DNA of 64,000 nucleotides, taken from Hyphomicrobiales bacterium. Lineage in GTDB: Bacteria > Pseudomonadota > Alphaproteobacteria > Rhizobiales > Rhizobiaceae. The notes below the pieces were generated by a model. It made no database searches, was not told the DNA's origin, and worked only from the letters and a program-made list of their open reading frames with translations. Shown one piece after another: positions 40,220 through 50,356 of the stretch (position 1 is the stretch's first letter; each line of letters begins with the position of its first letter). The DNA is taken from positions 1-64,000 of the forward strand of contig JAKDNM010000001.1 in assembly GCA_030456445.1 (NCBI GenBank). Direction: 5' to 3'. Made by a program: the position numbers and the translations under genes.

Positions 40220-41446
40220 TTACTCGGCCGGTTGAGCTTGTCTGCCTGCGGCGACTTCAGTCTGCATGCCGGAGAGGCTGCGCTGGCCGAGAGCTACGGT
40301 CAAAACGGTTGCCGCAGCCGCCGCAACAGATACCCAGAAGCCGTTCTGTGCGCCGTAGTTGTCGACGACCCAGCCCGAGACGAATGAACCTAGCGCCATG
40401 CCAATGCCAATGCCGGTCATAACCCAGGTGACGCCTTCGGTCAGCATGGACTCCGGAACCCGCCGCTCGATCAGGCCGAAGGCCGTGATGAAAGTCGGCG
40501 AAATAGCGACACCACTCAGGAAGATGGCAGCCGCGAGAAGCGCGACCGAGCTGCCGGCAATCAACAATGGCAGGGTGGCCAGGGCGAGAACACTGACGGC
40601 GATCAGCATCTGGCGCTGGAGAGGCATTTTAGGATTGATCGCGCCGAGGACGAGGCCGAGCACAAACGATCCGACTGCATACACGCCGATGACAAAGCTT
40701 GCAGCACCCGGCTGGCCAAGTTCCTTCGTGATGGCGACAGAGGTCACTTCGGCCGTGGCGAAGATCGCCCCGACGAAGACCAGCGCCAGCGTGACAATCT
40801 GAACCGGACGCAGCCTGATAGCCGAGCCCCGTGGGGCATCACTGTCAAGCGCCCGCACCTTCGGTTCGGTCGACCGCTGCAGGAGAAATGCAGCCGTGCC
40901 GAACGTTAGGAATGCAGTGCTGGCGAGCATACCGGCTTCCGGGAAGAGCGACACGGAAAGACCGACCGAGAGTGAGGCGCCCGCGATGTAGATCAGTTCG
41001 TCAGCAGCCGACTCGAAGGCGAAGGCGGTGTTCATCTCCGGGCGATCGCGGAACATTTCGCTCCAACGGGCCCGAACCATCGCCGATATGCTGGGCATCG
41101 TCGCGGCGGCCAATGCAGAGGCGAACAGTGTCCAGACGGGCCAGCTCTGGTTCACAGCCGTAATCAGCACCAGAAAGGCGGCGACCGACACGAGCGCCGC
41201 AGGGGCGACAACGGCGGCCTGGCCGAAGCGATCGACAAGACGGGATAGTTGCGGCGACACAAACGCGTTTGTCAGGGCGAATGTTGCCGAAATGGCGCCA
41301 GCCAGCCAGTACTCGCCATAAGTCTGGGACAGCATGGTGATAATACCGATTGGCGCCATCGCTACGGGTAGACGTGCGATGAACGCGGCCGCTGAGAAGC
41401 CCTTGGCTCCCGGCGCCCTGAATATTTCTGCATAGGGATTTGACAT
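40220..41446 (-). CDS. MFS transporter
   Basis: MSNPYAEIFRAPGAKGFSAAAFIARLPVAMAPIGIITMLSQTYGEYWLAGAISATFALTNAFVSPQLSRLVDRFGQ. Confidence 0.9.
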   Translation of the reverse strand: MSNPYAEIFRAPGAKGFSAAAFIARLPVAMAPIGIITMLSQTYGEYWLAGAISATFALTNAFVSPQLSRLVDRFGQAAVVAPAALVSVAAFLVLITAVNQSWPVWTLFASALAAATMPSISAMVRARWSEMFRDRPEMNTAFAFESAADELIYIAGASLSVGLSVSLFPEAGMLASTAFLTFGTAAFLLQRSTEPKVRALDSDAPRGSAIRLRPVQIVTLALVFVGAIFATAEVTSVAITKELGQPGAASFVIGVYAVGSFVLGLVLGAINPKMPLQRQMLIAVSVLALATLPLLIAGSSVALLAAAIFLSGVAISPTFITAFGLIERRVPESMLTEGVTWVMTGIGIGMALGSFVSGWVVDNYGAQNGFWVSVAAAAATVLTVALGQRSLSGMQTEVAAGRQAQPAE

Positions 41447-41483
41447 TTGAGAGGCTCCTTGATCAGCAGCGCACGTCACGTAT

Positions 41484-41549
41484 ATACTCGGCGTATGTGA
41501 GTGAAATAATTGCATACGTTGCGTACGTCAACTAAAATACGGAGCGTAT
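41484..41549. promoter_or_regulatory. Candidate TetR operator array: three 13-bp palindromes
   Basis: ATACTCGGCGTAT (41484), ATACGTTGCGTAC (41514), ATACGGAGCGTAT (41537) between divergent MFS and TetR genes. Confidence 0.7.
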
Positions 41550-42161
41550 GTGAAAAAGGAAATCACGGTGCGAAAGTCGCGCAAGGAGATGATCGCCGAG
41601 ACCCGGGCGAAGCTGATTGCTGCCGCGCGCCACACTTTCGGTACGGTCGGCTACAACGATTCGAACATGGACGAGTTCACCGCAGAGGTGGGACTGACCC
41701 GTGGCGCCCTCTACCATCACTTCGGTGACAAGCAGGGCCTGCTGCGGGCGGTCATCGAGGAAATCGATTCAGAGATGACTGCGCGCCTGAAGGAGATATC
41801 GGGGCGTGCGCCGACACGCTGGCAGGGCTTTATCGATGAATGGATCGGCTATATCGAGATGGCGCTCGAGCCGGAGATCCAGCGTATCATGTTCCGTGAT
41901 GGACCGGCGGTTCTTGGTGATATTTCCCAGTGGCCGAACACCAATGGCTGTGTCATGGCTCTGAAGGAAAGCCTGGATGAGCTCAAAGCCAATGGTGTGC
42001 TTGTAGACCTCGACACGGAGGGCGCTGCACGCCTGATCAATGGCGCCAGCAGCCACGCAGCCACATGGATTGCCAGTTCCGACAATCCCGAGGAAACCTC
42101 CAGGAAGGCAGTGGCAGGCTTTCGCACCTTGCTTGAAGGGCTTCGTGTCAAGAATGGCTGA
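41550..42161 (+). CDS. TetR/AcrR-family regulator
   Basis: TRAKLIAAARHTFGTVGYNDSNMDEFTAEVGLTRGALYHHFGDKQGLLRAVIEEID. Confidence 0.92.
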   Translation: MKKEITVRKSRKEMIAETRAKLIAAARHTFGTVGYNDSNMDEFTAEVGLTRGALYHHFGDKQGLLRAVIEEIDSEMTARLKEISGRAPTRWQGFIDEWIGYIEMALEPEIQRIMFRDGPAVLGDISQWPNTNGCVMALKESLDELKANGVLVDLDTEGAARLINGASSHAATWIASSDNPEETSRKAVAGFRTLLEGLRVKNG

Positions 42162-42469
42162 GGACCCGCAGGGCCACGCCGCGGGGCCGCTTTCGTCAGC
42201 CGTCCGACGATGGCATGAGGCACCTCAGATTGGCTGTTGACCTTCTAATTACTTGAAGGAGTGGGGTCTGCCTACGTCGACGAAGGGAGACCGAAATGAG
42301 CACGGCCGAGGACCCGACAATCAGTTGCGGCTCAAGCTGCGCTCCCTCGTCGGGCCACACACAAATGCCTTTGGTCATCGCCTGCGCACTCCATGCGGGA
42401 GATCAGACAGAGGGCGGCTGACATCCGGGTTCGCTAACGAAAAAGGCGCCGCTAGCACGATCAGAGCGG

Positions 42470-42617
42470 CCGTTTGGCCGAAAATATTGCCTTCCGGATC
42501 AGCTGGATACTGCACAAGTCCCTGCCCCGGAAAAGTGTTGCGTTCCCATTCGGCTGAGCCACCCGCAACAATCAGGGCGTTCAGGCGCGTCTCAATGTCA
42601 TCCACCTCGAACCACAA
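42470..42617 (-). pseudogene. VOC/glyoxalase-family C-terminal fragment
   Basis: WFEVDDIETRLNALIVAGGSAEWERNTFPGQGLVQYPADPEGNIFG. Confidence 0.55.
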
Positions 42618-42647
42618 GGTAACGGCCTGGTCCAGATGTTGTTGGAG

Positions 42648-43115
42648 TTATCGGGCGTTCGTCAGAAAGGTTGTATGTGATGGAAGGTGCCGTTCCGCCC
42701 TGAGAATGATTAGATCATACCACGACATCTCGCTGTCAGATAAGAAAATCCCATTACGGTTGTGAGCGATCAACCGAACCATGGATCTCGATTGGTGCTC
42801 AGAGAGCTTTTCTGCTGCGGACGCGAACGCTGCGCCATTGTATTTCATCGAAGCGACACGTTCGTCATGATTGGTACGGGCGGTAAGGAACGCGATCGCC
42901 GCACGGTCCATAGCGGGCTTGTTATCTACCACTGCCGGTTCTCCAGCGAGTGTCTTCTCGACGGCAGCCGCCAGTATTTCATCGCTCAAAGCAATGTGAC
43001 AGAGCCGCCATTCGATCTCAGTCCGATCTTCTGTATTGAGTTGCCTTGCCTTGTCGATCCCTTCCGCAGCAGCGATCAAGGAATGGTAAGCTCGCACAAG
43101 CTTGGTTGTATCCAT
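42648..43115 (-). CDS. Hypothetical protein
   Basis: 155-aa ORF on the coding strand of the neighbouring MFS gene; family not recognised. Confidence 0.5.
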   Translation of the reverse strand: MDTTKLVRAYHSLIAAAEGIDKARQLNTEDRTEIEWRLCHIALSDEILAAAVEKTLAGEPAVVDNKPAMDRAAIAFLTARTNHDERVASMKYNGAAFASAAEKLSEHQSRSMVRLIAHNRNGIFLSDSEMSWYDLIILRAERHLPSHTTFLTNAR

Positions 43116-43130
43116 ATCCAGTTCTCTCTC

Positions 43131-44366
43131 TCAACTTGTAATACAGGAGCCGGATGAATTTCTCCCAAGCTCTCGATGGTTCATGAAGAGAAGCAGTAAG
43201 GCGCCGAAAGTCAGAGGGATAAGCGCAGCGGCGAATATCTGTACAGCCATCAGCGAACCTAGAACCGTTGCCAGGAAGCCGGCACCGATCACTGGCATGC
43301 CAACACCGAGATAGACGATGACGAAGAAGGCGGAGGCAGTTTCCGCTTGCTTATCTCTCGGGGCCAGCCTGTTGATTTCGGTCATTCCGCCGAGGAAGAT
43401 CAGGCCATGGCCCAGCCCTGCCGCAACCGATGCTACGATCAGGAGAGGTAGGGACATTGCGTGTCCGGCAACGATAAGGGTGACGAGCCCCAACAACAAA
43501 AGTATCAGACCGGCACCTAGCAGTTTGAGCGGTGATTTTCCGTAGCCGGCAATTTGCGCACCTATCGAACAAGCCAACATCAAGGTCACCGTAGTACCTG
43601 CAACGGCAAGATTGGTTATGCCAGAAAGCTTCAGCACGTAGGCAGGCACAAGGCTGAGTGAGAGCCCGACTACGCCAAAGGCGAGAAAATTGGCTGACCC
43701 ACTCACGGCAAAGACACGCCCCATCCCGACCGGGATGGATGGCCGACGCAGGCGCCATCTGGTTCGGGTCGAACTATCGGGCAATGATGTCATGAACGTC
43801 AGCGCAATCAGGAGGAACGCGATCTCTAAAACGAAAGACGTTACAAATGGCGCTGGTGCATATTGAGCAAGAACACCCGCGACAAGGGGCCCAACACCAA
43901 GTCCTCCGAGCGAAGCGACTGTCGTAACAAATGCAGCACGACGTCGATTGCCAGTTGGTTCATTTTCATTCAGAACTGCTGTTAGTGCTCCCGACGCGGC
44001 TCCCACCGCCAGCCCTTGCAGAATCCGCGCCGTGAATAGCCAAGCTGTACTGCTTGCAAGGGAAAAGACGGCAGACCCGGCGATGGCAAGACCCACGCTG
44101 GGCAGAAGCACGCGGCGCCGCCCGATCGAATCCGATAGTGGACCGCCAATCAGTAGTGCCGGGACGAGAGCTGCCACATAGGCGGCAAATATCAGTGTTG
44201 TCACGAGCGTTGTATGACCAAACATCTGCTCATATCCGCGATACAGTGGCGTCGGTAGATTAGTCCCGGTAAGCAGAATGAAGATTGTATAGGCGGCGGA
44301 CCAAAAGCCACCTTTGCGTGTAAGGTCGGCATCGGTGTTTTGCGTTTGGGTTTGTGCTTCCGACAT
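43131..44366 (-). CDS. MFS drug-resistance-type transporter
   Basis: LPTPLYRGYEQMFGHTTLVTTLIFAAYVAALVPALLIGGPLSDSIGRRRVLL. Confidence 0.9.
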   Translation of the reverse strand: MSEAQTQTQNTDADLTRKGGFWSAAYTIFILLTGTNLPTPLYRGYEQMFGHTTLVTTLIFAAYVAALVPALLIGGPLSDSIGRRRVLLPSVGLAIAGSAVFSLASSTAWLFTARILQGLAVGAASGALTAVLNENEPTGNRRRAAFVTTVASLGGLGVGPLVAGVLAQYAPAPFVTSFVLEIAFLLIALTFMTSLPDSSTRTRWRLRRPSIPVGMGRVFAVSGSANFLAFGVVGLSLSLVPAYVLKLSGITNLAVAGTTVTLMLACSIGAQIAGYGKSPLKLLGAGLILLLLGLVTLIVAGHAMSLPLLIVASVAAGLGHGLIFLGGMTEINRLAPRDKQAETASAFFVIVYLGVGMPVIGAGFLATVLGSLMAVQIFAAALIPLTFGALLLLFMNHRELGRNSSGSCITS

Positions 44367-44405
44367 GCTAGTGATCCTCGTGACTGAACGGACGTCAGTC
44401 GTAAT

Positions 44406-44426
44406 TGACTGACAGTCATTCAGTCA
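44406..44426. promoter_or_regulatory. Candidate TetR operator
   Basis: TGACTGA-N7-TCAGTCA perfect inverted repeat between divergent MFS and TetR genes. Confidence 0.6.
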
Positions 44427-44451
44427 AGGGATTCGATCGGTAAAAGTCGCG

Positions 44452-45057
44452 ATGAAGAAACGGAAGCGTATCAGTAAGGCGCCAGATGTGAGGCGAGAGG
44501 AGCTCGTACAGGCTGCTGCTGTTCTGTTTTCAGAAAAGGGCATAGCCGCTACTGGCATCGGCGATATCACCGATCGAAGCGAAGTCGCGCGCGGCACATT
44601 CTATCTCTATTTTGCGTCCAAGGACGAAGTTGTTGCAGAGCTCTGGCAGCGTTATGTGGCGGGCTTCATGAGCCTCGCCGACGGCCTTTTGGAAGATTCC
44701 CAAGGCTTAGCCCAGGGTCCCCTCATACTGGATTTACTTGTCAGGCTCACCGAACATGCATTGGACCACGCTCATTTGCATCGGCTGATCTATGGGACAG
44801 CCGATGCCTCCGCTATCGCGTTGTGTCGGCAATCTGACCAAGCCATCCTCGAAAGATTGACCGGGGTAATCTCGAGATATTTCACGGTCTTGGGTCGCAA
44901 GGTTAATGCTGAGCTATTTGCGTCATTTTTATATCATTCCCTCGACGGTGCACTTCATAACGCCATAATGAAGAATGAGCCGGTTGACCGCGCGACCTTC
45001 ATCAATGGCGTGAAGCAATTCGCAGTTCACGCACTAGAGATCAACGTGGTGCCTTGA
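44452..45057 (+). CDS. TetR/AcrR-family regulator
   Basis: REELVQAAAVLFSEKGIAATGIGDITDRSEVARGTFYLYFASKDEVVAELW. Confidence 0.92.
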   Translation: MKKRKRISKAPDVRREELVQAAAVLFSEKGIAATGIGDITDRSEVARGTFYLYFASKDEVVAELWQRYVAGFMSLADGLLEDSQGLAQGPLILDLLVRLTEHALDHAHLHRLIYGTADASAIALCRQSDQAILERLTGVISRYFTVLGRKVNAELFASFLYHSLDGALHNAIMKNEPVDRATFINGVKQFAVHALEINVVP

Positions 45058-45798
45058 GTGTTAAACAGTGCTGCTGAGCCTAAACTGGCTAACATACTAC
45101 CCGAGCTGACCTCACCCAAATTCGACGCAATCCGGGACGCTGTTCTGCCTCTCCTCATTTATGATGCGCAGATTGCAGCCGCGCGTCCACTTCTTGTATC
45201 CTTAGGCGCCGACTCGCTTATCGGCGAGGTGCGCTACTTGGCCGAGGTCAACAACTTTGCGGCAACGAGCTTTAGCATGTCGTTGGCAGAGCGGGCACGC
45301 CAGTTGGGCGTAGTCCCACAGTTGAGGGAAGTCTTGCTCGACTTGCCAGCTTCCCCGGGACGCGATCAGTTCCTCCGGGCGACGCTTACGCTGTTGCCGC
45401 TTCTGCTGCGGTCATGGCGCGCACCGGTGTCGGCGATGGTCGCGGCGACTTTTCCCTCGATCTATCGCGAGTTGGCAAAGGAAGCGGACGTTCCCGAGCT
45501 GCTCAAGTTCGTTCCCTTCTTCGACTGGGATCGCTGCAAGACTGCACGGCGAGAGCTTGTCGACGCATTTATCGCATCCACGGTCTGGAAGCCTGGCGAT
45601 CTGGCCCTGACGGCCTGTCGCGCCTCGGATGTCGGCAAGATCCTAAGACGCGCCGCAAAAACTTACGGCGGCGAAGGCTATATCGAACGCGTTTCTGCGG
45701 ATCTCTCTCGATTGCCAGGGCCGTGCCGCGAGAAGGCGAACCGCGTCATAGAAACCATTCGCTCAGTTGGACCGGCCAAATACGATTGGCGTGACTAG
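45058..45798 (+). CDS. Hypothetical protein
   Basis: 246-aa ORF starting immediately after the tetR stop; family not recognised. Confidence 0.5.
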   Translation: MLNSAAEPKLANILPELTSPKFDAIRDAVLPLLIYDAQIAAARPLLVSLGADSLIGEVRYLAEVNNFAATSFSMSLAERARQLGVVPQLREVLLDLPASPGRDQFLRATLTLLPLLLRSWRAPVSAMVAATFPSIYRELAKEADVPELLKFVPFFDWDRCKTARRELVDAFIASTVWKPGDLALTACRASDVGKILRRAAKTYGGEGYIERVSADLSRLPGPCREKANRVIETIRSVGPAKYDWRD

Positions 45799-45827
45799 AT
45801 TTAGCCTGGAAACTAATTGTGCACTTG

Positions 45828-45849
45828 ATATGCTCATAAATGTGCATAT
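45828..45849. promoter_or_regulatory. Candidate operator of the Xre/RES toxin-antitoxin module
   Basis: ATATGC-N10-GCATAT inverted repeat flanked by TTGTGCA direct repeats upstream of the antitoxin. Confidence 0.45.
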
Positions 45850-45879
45850 ATTGTGCAGAATGGGTTTCGAGGTTTTGAC

Positions 45880-46266
45880 ATGACTCAAGTTCAGCTCGCA
45901 CATAACACAATGGTCTCCGGCTTCGTCGATAGCCTTCAGGAGCCGCGGACACCCTATATTTCACCGAAGCGTCTGTCGCAGGCGCTGGGCGTGAAGGTTG
46001 CCAATCTGGCGCAACTGACAGGTGTGCATCGCAATACGCTGCGCAACCCCGCTTCGGAACGCCTGCAGGGCAGGTTGCGGGAGATGGTGAAGGTGATTTC
46101 GGCAGCCACCGAACTCACCGGCGATGTCGACAAGGCGATCTATTGGTATCGTAATGAGCCGATCGCGGATTATGGACACCGCACGGCGGCTGAGCTTGTT
46201 GCCGATGGTCAGGTTGAGGCAGTTCTGGCCTTCGTTCGTGATCTCGAAAACGGGGCGCGCGGGTGA
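45880..46266 (+). CDS. Xre/MbcA/ParS-type antitoxin
   Basis: SPKRLSQALGVKVANLAQLTGVHRNTLRNPASERLQGRLREMVKVISAATELTGDVDKAIYWYRNEPI. Confidence 0.85.
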   Translation: MTQVQLAHNTMVSGFVDSLQEPRTPYISPKRLSQALGVKVANLAQLTGVHRNTLRNPASERLQGRLREMVKVISAATELTGDVDKAIYWYRNEPIADYGHRTAAELVADGQVEAVLAFVRDLENGARG

Positions 46267-46787
46267 ACATTACCCGCGTCGGACCCGATGGAATCTTCCA
46301 TCGCTATCTGACGCCCAAATGGTCGTTTTTGCCAACCAGTGGCGCCGGCGCTGCGATTGATGGCGGTCGCTTCAACCGGCCAGGTGTTGAGGCGCTCTAT
46401 CTTTCGCGTGCGCCGCAGACGGCGCTTGAGGAATACAGGCAAGGCGCCAGCATCACCCCGCCAGCGACGCTTGCCGCTTACAAAGTGACCCTTACCGAAG
46501 TCGTTGACCTTTCAGAAGGCTTCGACCCGGACCGCTGGGTCAGCGATTGGAAGGACTGGGGCTGTGCCTGGCGCCAAATTGCCCGTATCGACAGGAAAAT
46601 ACCACCGTCTTGGAAGCTTGCCGATCTGGTGATCACGGCTGGACTTCGCGGCATCCTGTTTCCATCCTTGCGTCATGCCGGCGGCACCAATCTGGTGATT
46701 TTCCCCGCCAACCTACTCGATGGCGACACGGTCGAGGTTCACGATCCCGACAATCGGTTACCGCACGATCAATCTTCGTGGCCGTAA
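46263..46787 (+). CDS. RES-domain toxin
   Basis: GRFNRPGVEALYLSRAPQTALEEYRQGAS...NLVIFPANL; 4-bp overlap with the antitoxin gene. Confidence 0.88.
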   Translation: MNITRVGPDGIFHRYLTPKWSFLPTSGAGAAIDGGRFNRPGVEALYLSRAPQTALEEYRQGASITPPATLAAYKVTLTEVVDLSEGFDPDRWVSDWKDWGCAWRQIARIDRKIPPSWKLADLVITAGLRGILFPSLRHAGGTNLVIFPANLLDGDTVEVHDPDNRLPHDQSSWP

Positions 46788-47130
46788 TTCCTAATCACGC
46801 AGGACGCAGACAACCGTTTGCAGTGCGATCGAGGGTTGTTGTGAGCGATCTGTGGAGGTCAACATTGTTGGGGCGTGCGATGCCAGGAGCATGGCGATTG
46901 TGGCCCATGACCGAAGCGTGGAAGATCGGCCCGTCGGGAGCCCATACTTCATCTGTGGAACCATCATTGCGAGGCGGGCTGCTGTGCAGGGCATGACAAT
47001 CTCACCGAAAGATGATGCGCAGGCTGGCGCGTCCATTGTGGAAGGGACTGTATCGGCATGGTGGTCGTTCCCATATGCGGTCGGAAATGCCGAGGCTACA
47101 TCGTTCAACTCAAGGTCCTGGAGGGCGTAA

Positions 47131-48069
47131 GTGAACCCCAAACTGCTGAAGACATTCCTGGCTGTCGCCAGAAGCCGGAACGTTACCCGCGCTGCCGAAC
47201 AGGTCCACCTCGCGCAGTCGAGCGTCAGCGACCAGATTCAGGTTTTGGAAACCGAATTGGGAGCGAAGCTTTTTGTCCGAACGCGGCAGGGCTTGATCCT
47301 GACGCAAGGGGGTGAGACCCTGAAGTCCTATGCTGAGGAGATCCTGGCCCTTGCGGATGAGGCGCGTTCAGCGGTGGAAACAGCCGCCGGGCGCAGCGGC
47401 AGGTGCCTGACCATCGGTGCGCTGGAAACGATCGGCGCGGCACGGCTGCCGCAATGGCTACGGGACTTTCAGCGCCGGCAGCCGGATATCAAAGTGCATC
47501 TGAAAATCGCCGGGAGCGGCGAGCTGGTGCAAGGTTTGGAAGACGGCGCGCTTGACGCGGTGTTCTGCTTCGACAAAGGCCCCATCGACGAGCGGCTGGC
47601 CAGGCGTGTTGTCTCGTCCGAACCGCTCGTTCTCATCGTGCCTCCCGAGGAAGCGAGCAGGATACCGACCCTCGATCTTCAATCCGTTGCCTCGCTTCGT
47701 TTCATAACGACTGAGCGCGGGTGCATCTATCGGCACATGCTCGACAAAGCGTTTGCCGCGGACGGCTTCAGCCCGCCGGAGATTGCATCCGAAGTCGGTA
47801 GCATCACCGCGATCGGCCGCCTTGTCGCCGCCGGCATCGGCAGCGCTCTCGTTCCCCGCCTGGCGGTTGAAGACATGCTCGATCGCGGGGACGTTGTCGA
47901 ATTGCCCTGGACCGGTGCGGGCAGCACGGTGGCTCTTGTCCTGATCTGGCGCCGCCGCCGCGTTCTGTCGCCGCCGTTGAAGCGATTTCTGGCAACGGCA
48001 GACGAATTGGCGCCGGCTGTCAGATCAACCGATGCCCGCCCTCGACATGCAGGACGGTCCCTGTCGTAA
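47131..48069 (+). CDS. LysR-family regulator
   Basis: MNPKLLKTFLAVARSRNVTRAAEQVHLAQSSVSDQIQVLETELGAKLFVRT. Confidence 0.93.
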   Translation: MNPKLLKTFLAVARSRNVTRAAEQVHLAQSSVSDQIQVLETELGAKLFVRTRQGLILTQGGETLKSYAEEILALADEARSAVETAAGRSGRCLTIGALETIGAARLPQWLRDFQRRQPDIKVHLKIAGSGELVQGLEDGALDAVFCFDKGPIDERLARRVVSSEPLVLIVPPEEASRIPTLDLQSVASLRFITTERGCIYRHMLDKAFAADGFSPPEIASEVGSITAIGRLVAAGIGSALVPRLAVEDMLDRGDVVELPWTGAGSTVALVLIWRRRRVLSPPLKRFLATADELAPAVRSTDARPRHAGRSLS

Positions 48070-48748
48070 AGGTGCTGTTCATGAGAAAAGCGATCGCTTC
48101 GGCTATGTCGCCGGCTTGCCCAATTCTACCGACAGGCAGGCGTTTCGCCATCGCCTCCAGCGCCTCGTCTTTCTTGTCGCCGGCGACAAAGGTCCAGATC
48201 GGGGTATCGACCCAGCCCGGCGAGACCGCATTGACCCTCAATGGGGCGAGTTCGACCGCCAAGGCGCGAACCAACCCTTCCAGCGCTGCATTGATCGTTG
48301 CCACGACCGAGCCTCGCGGCAAGGGCCGATAGGCGGCGATGCCGGACGTGAGCGTGATGGACCCGTTTGGGGTGAGCTTTGGCGCTCCGTGCTTTGCAAG
48401 CAGGAGCGCGCCGAAAATCTTGCTTTCCACCGCGCGATGCGCCGCTGTGAGGTCGAGCGAGGGGAGCAGTTCGTAGGCACCCTGGATATCGGCTGCGGTG
48501 CAGACGATGTGGTCCAACTGCCCCGCTTGCTCAAACAGTCGAACAACCTCGGTTTCCCTCGTGATGTCCACCGCGATCGTCTCCAATTGGGATTGGACAT
48601 CGAGGCTTTCGCGTGCGCGGTCCAGCTTTTCTTCGCTGCGCCCGACGATAACGACCTCTGCGCCGTCGTCGAGACAGCGCCTGGCGAGTGCCAGCCCCAT
48701 TCCCGAATTGCCGCCTACGATGAGAACCCTTGAATTCGTGCCTGCCAT
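48020..48748 (-). CDS. SDR-family oxidoreductase
   Basis: VLIVGGNSGMGLALARRCLDDGAEVVIVGR...VNAVSPGWVDTPIW...GGHRLI; 50-bp tail-to-tail overlap with lysR. Confidence 0.92.
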   Translation of the reverse strand: MAGTNSRVLIVGGNSGMGLALARRCLDDGAEVVIVGRSEEKLDRARESLDVQSQLETIAVDITRETEVVRLFEQAGQLDHIVCTAADIQGAYELLPSLDLTAAHRAVESKIFGALLLAKHGAPKLTPNGSITLTSGIAAYRPLPRGSVVATINAALEGLVRALAVELAPLRVNAVSPGWVDTPIWTFVAGDKKDEALEAMAKRLPVGRIGQAGDIAEAIAFLMNSTFTTGTVLHVEGGHRLI

Positions 48749-49371
48749 GTTTGTCTTCCTTCCTCAAGTTTGAATGAGAAGGCAGATCTTTCAGGTCAGG
48801 TTCAAATGTGGAAACGGAAGAAAGCGATAACATCATCGGGAATTCCGATGGCGGATAACGCCCGGTCGTGGCGGGGTGGTTGTTCTAGATACGCTCGCCA
48901 GCGAGCAGATGTTATCCACGAAAGCCGTGTTCGCGGGTGTGTCCCAGCGTTGCTCGGCCTGACCGCGCTGACGGGATCGGAGGAGGCTCGTGGCGGGAAC
49001 CCGACCGCAGCACCCTCCGCAAAACCTTCCGCTAGATATTCAGATTTCGGCAGATTGCCATGGTGGCTATGAGTTTCGACCTACGGCTCTGCCAGGTCGC
49101 AGCGCTGGGGCAGGATTTCATCGCTCACCACCCGGCGCGAGGCAACCGGATCGGTATGGGGACGAGCAGAACCGGCCTCCGCATCATGTCGACATCAGGT
49201 AGGCGATCGGTGAGAAGGTGCAGGCAGGTCTGGCGGCGGGTCGGCGATAAGATCCGGCAGGCTCCGTCTTCCGGGCAGACATCCCAGACGCTGCGATCGA
49301 TGCGCTCGGCCGGTGCCGCCGACGCGGTTGCGACCCGGCCCTCCGTCGGGCCCGTCAGCCGGGCGGCCGCA

Positions 49372-50271
49372 TCAGGTCGTCCCTGGCCGCACGCGGCTGT
49401 CGAGCGAACGCATCATCTCGTCGGTTTCGGTCTTGAGCCAGGCCGTGAAGTGCCGCCCCAGATCCGCCTTCCCGCCCGCTTCGCTCGCGACCGGCGCGTA
49501 ACCATAACGGGACGGCAGCGGTTCACATTCGCAGGTAACCAGTCGTCCGTCCTCAAGGTCTTGGAACGCCAGGGCGTAGGGCGCCAAGGCCGTGCCGTGA
49601 CCTGCCGCCGCCGCCTGCACCAGCAGCCCCGCATGACTGTAGCTACGTGAGAAAAGCGGCTGAAGGGCCGTTCGGCCATTTAGCGAGAGAAAGGCGAGCC
49701 ACAGATCGGAGCCGCCTTCCCGCAAGAGAGGCAAGCGCAGCGCCGCATCGAGGGACGACGCCCCCAATGTCGGACTGAACACGGGAATGAGCTGGTCGCG
49801 GAACAGCAGCCCGGCCGTGTCCGCGCGGAGATGGCGGATGGCAACATCGCAGGATCCGTCGGCCAGCGACGCGAGTGCGTCGGTGGCCTCAACCCGCACG
49901 TCCAAATCGGGATAGCGCAGACCAAACCTGTGCAGGCGCGGCGCCAGCCATTTCATGGCCAGGGAATGGGTCGTCGAGACCCTTAGCACGACGGCGGCGT
50001 CCTCCGCCTGCAAAGCCGTGATTCCGGCGGCCAGGGTCCTCAGCGCCGCGCGCACGATGACGGCGAGTTCGCGGCCTTTCCCGGTGAGTTCGATCTGTCG
50101 GGGGTGACGGATGAACAGCGCGAACCCCAGCCGCTGCTCGGCCTGTTTCACCTGCAGGCTCACCGCGCCCGCGGTCTTGTGAAGTTCAAGTCCAGCTAGG
50201 CGGAAGCTGCCAAGTCGGGCCGCGCATTCAAAGTCGACAAGGCCAGTGACGCGAGGCAGACGGTCGATCAT
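49372..50271 (-). CDS. LysR-family regulator (GcvA-like)
   Basis: GLVDFECAARLGSFRLAGLELHKTAGAVSLQVKQAEQRLGFALFIRHPRQIELT. Confidence 0.9.
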   Translation of the reverse strand: MIDRLPRVTGLVDFECAARLGSFRLAGLELHKTAGAVSLQVKQAEQRLGFALFIRHPRQIELTGKGRELAVIVRAALRTLAAGITALQAEDAAVVLRVSTTHSLAMKWLAPRLHRFGLRYPDLDVRVEATDALASLADGSCDVAIRHLRADTAGLLFRDQLIPVFSPTLGASSLDAALRLPLLREGGSDLWLAFLSLNGRTALQPLFSRSYSHAGLLVQAAAAGHGTALAPYALAFQDLEDGRLVTCECEPLPSRYGYAPVASEAGGKADLGRHFTAWLKTETDEMMRSLDSRVRPGTT

Positions 50272-50356
50272 GCCGAAGCATAAATATATTTAATGCTCAG
50301 CGCAAGAAGTACTGGTTTGCGGCAGAAATTATCGACCTTTAGGCTAAGGAAACCTT

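Noticed and set aside
48780-49371. Plus-strand ORFs such as 49060-49650
   Set aside because: No recognisable family; partly antisense to the LysR gene; likely non-coding or degenerate.
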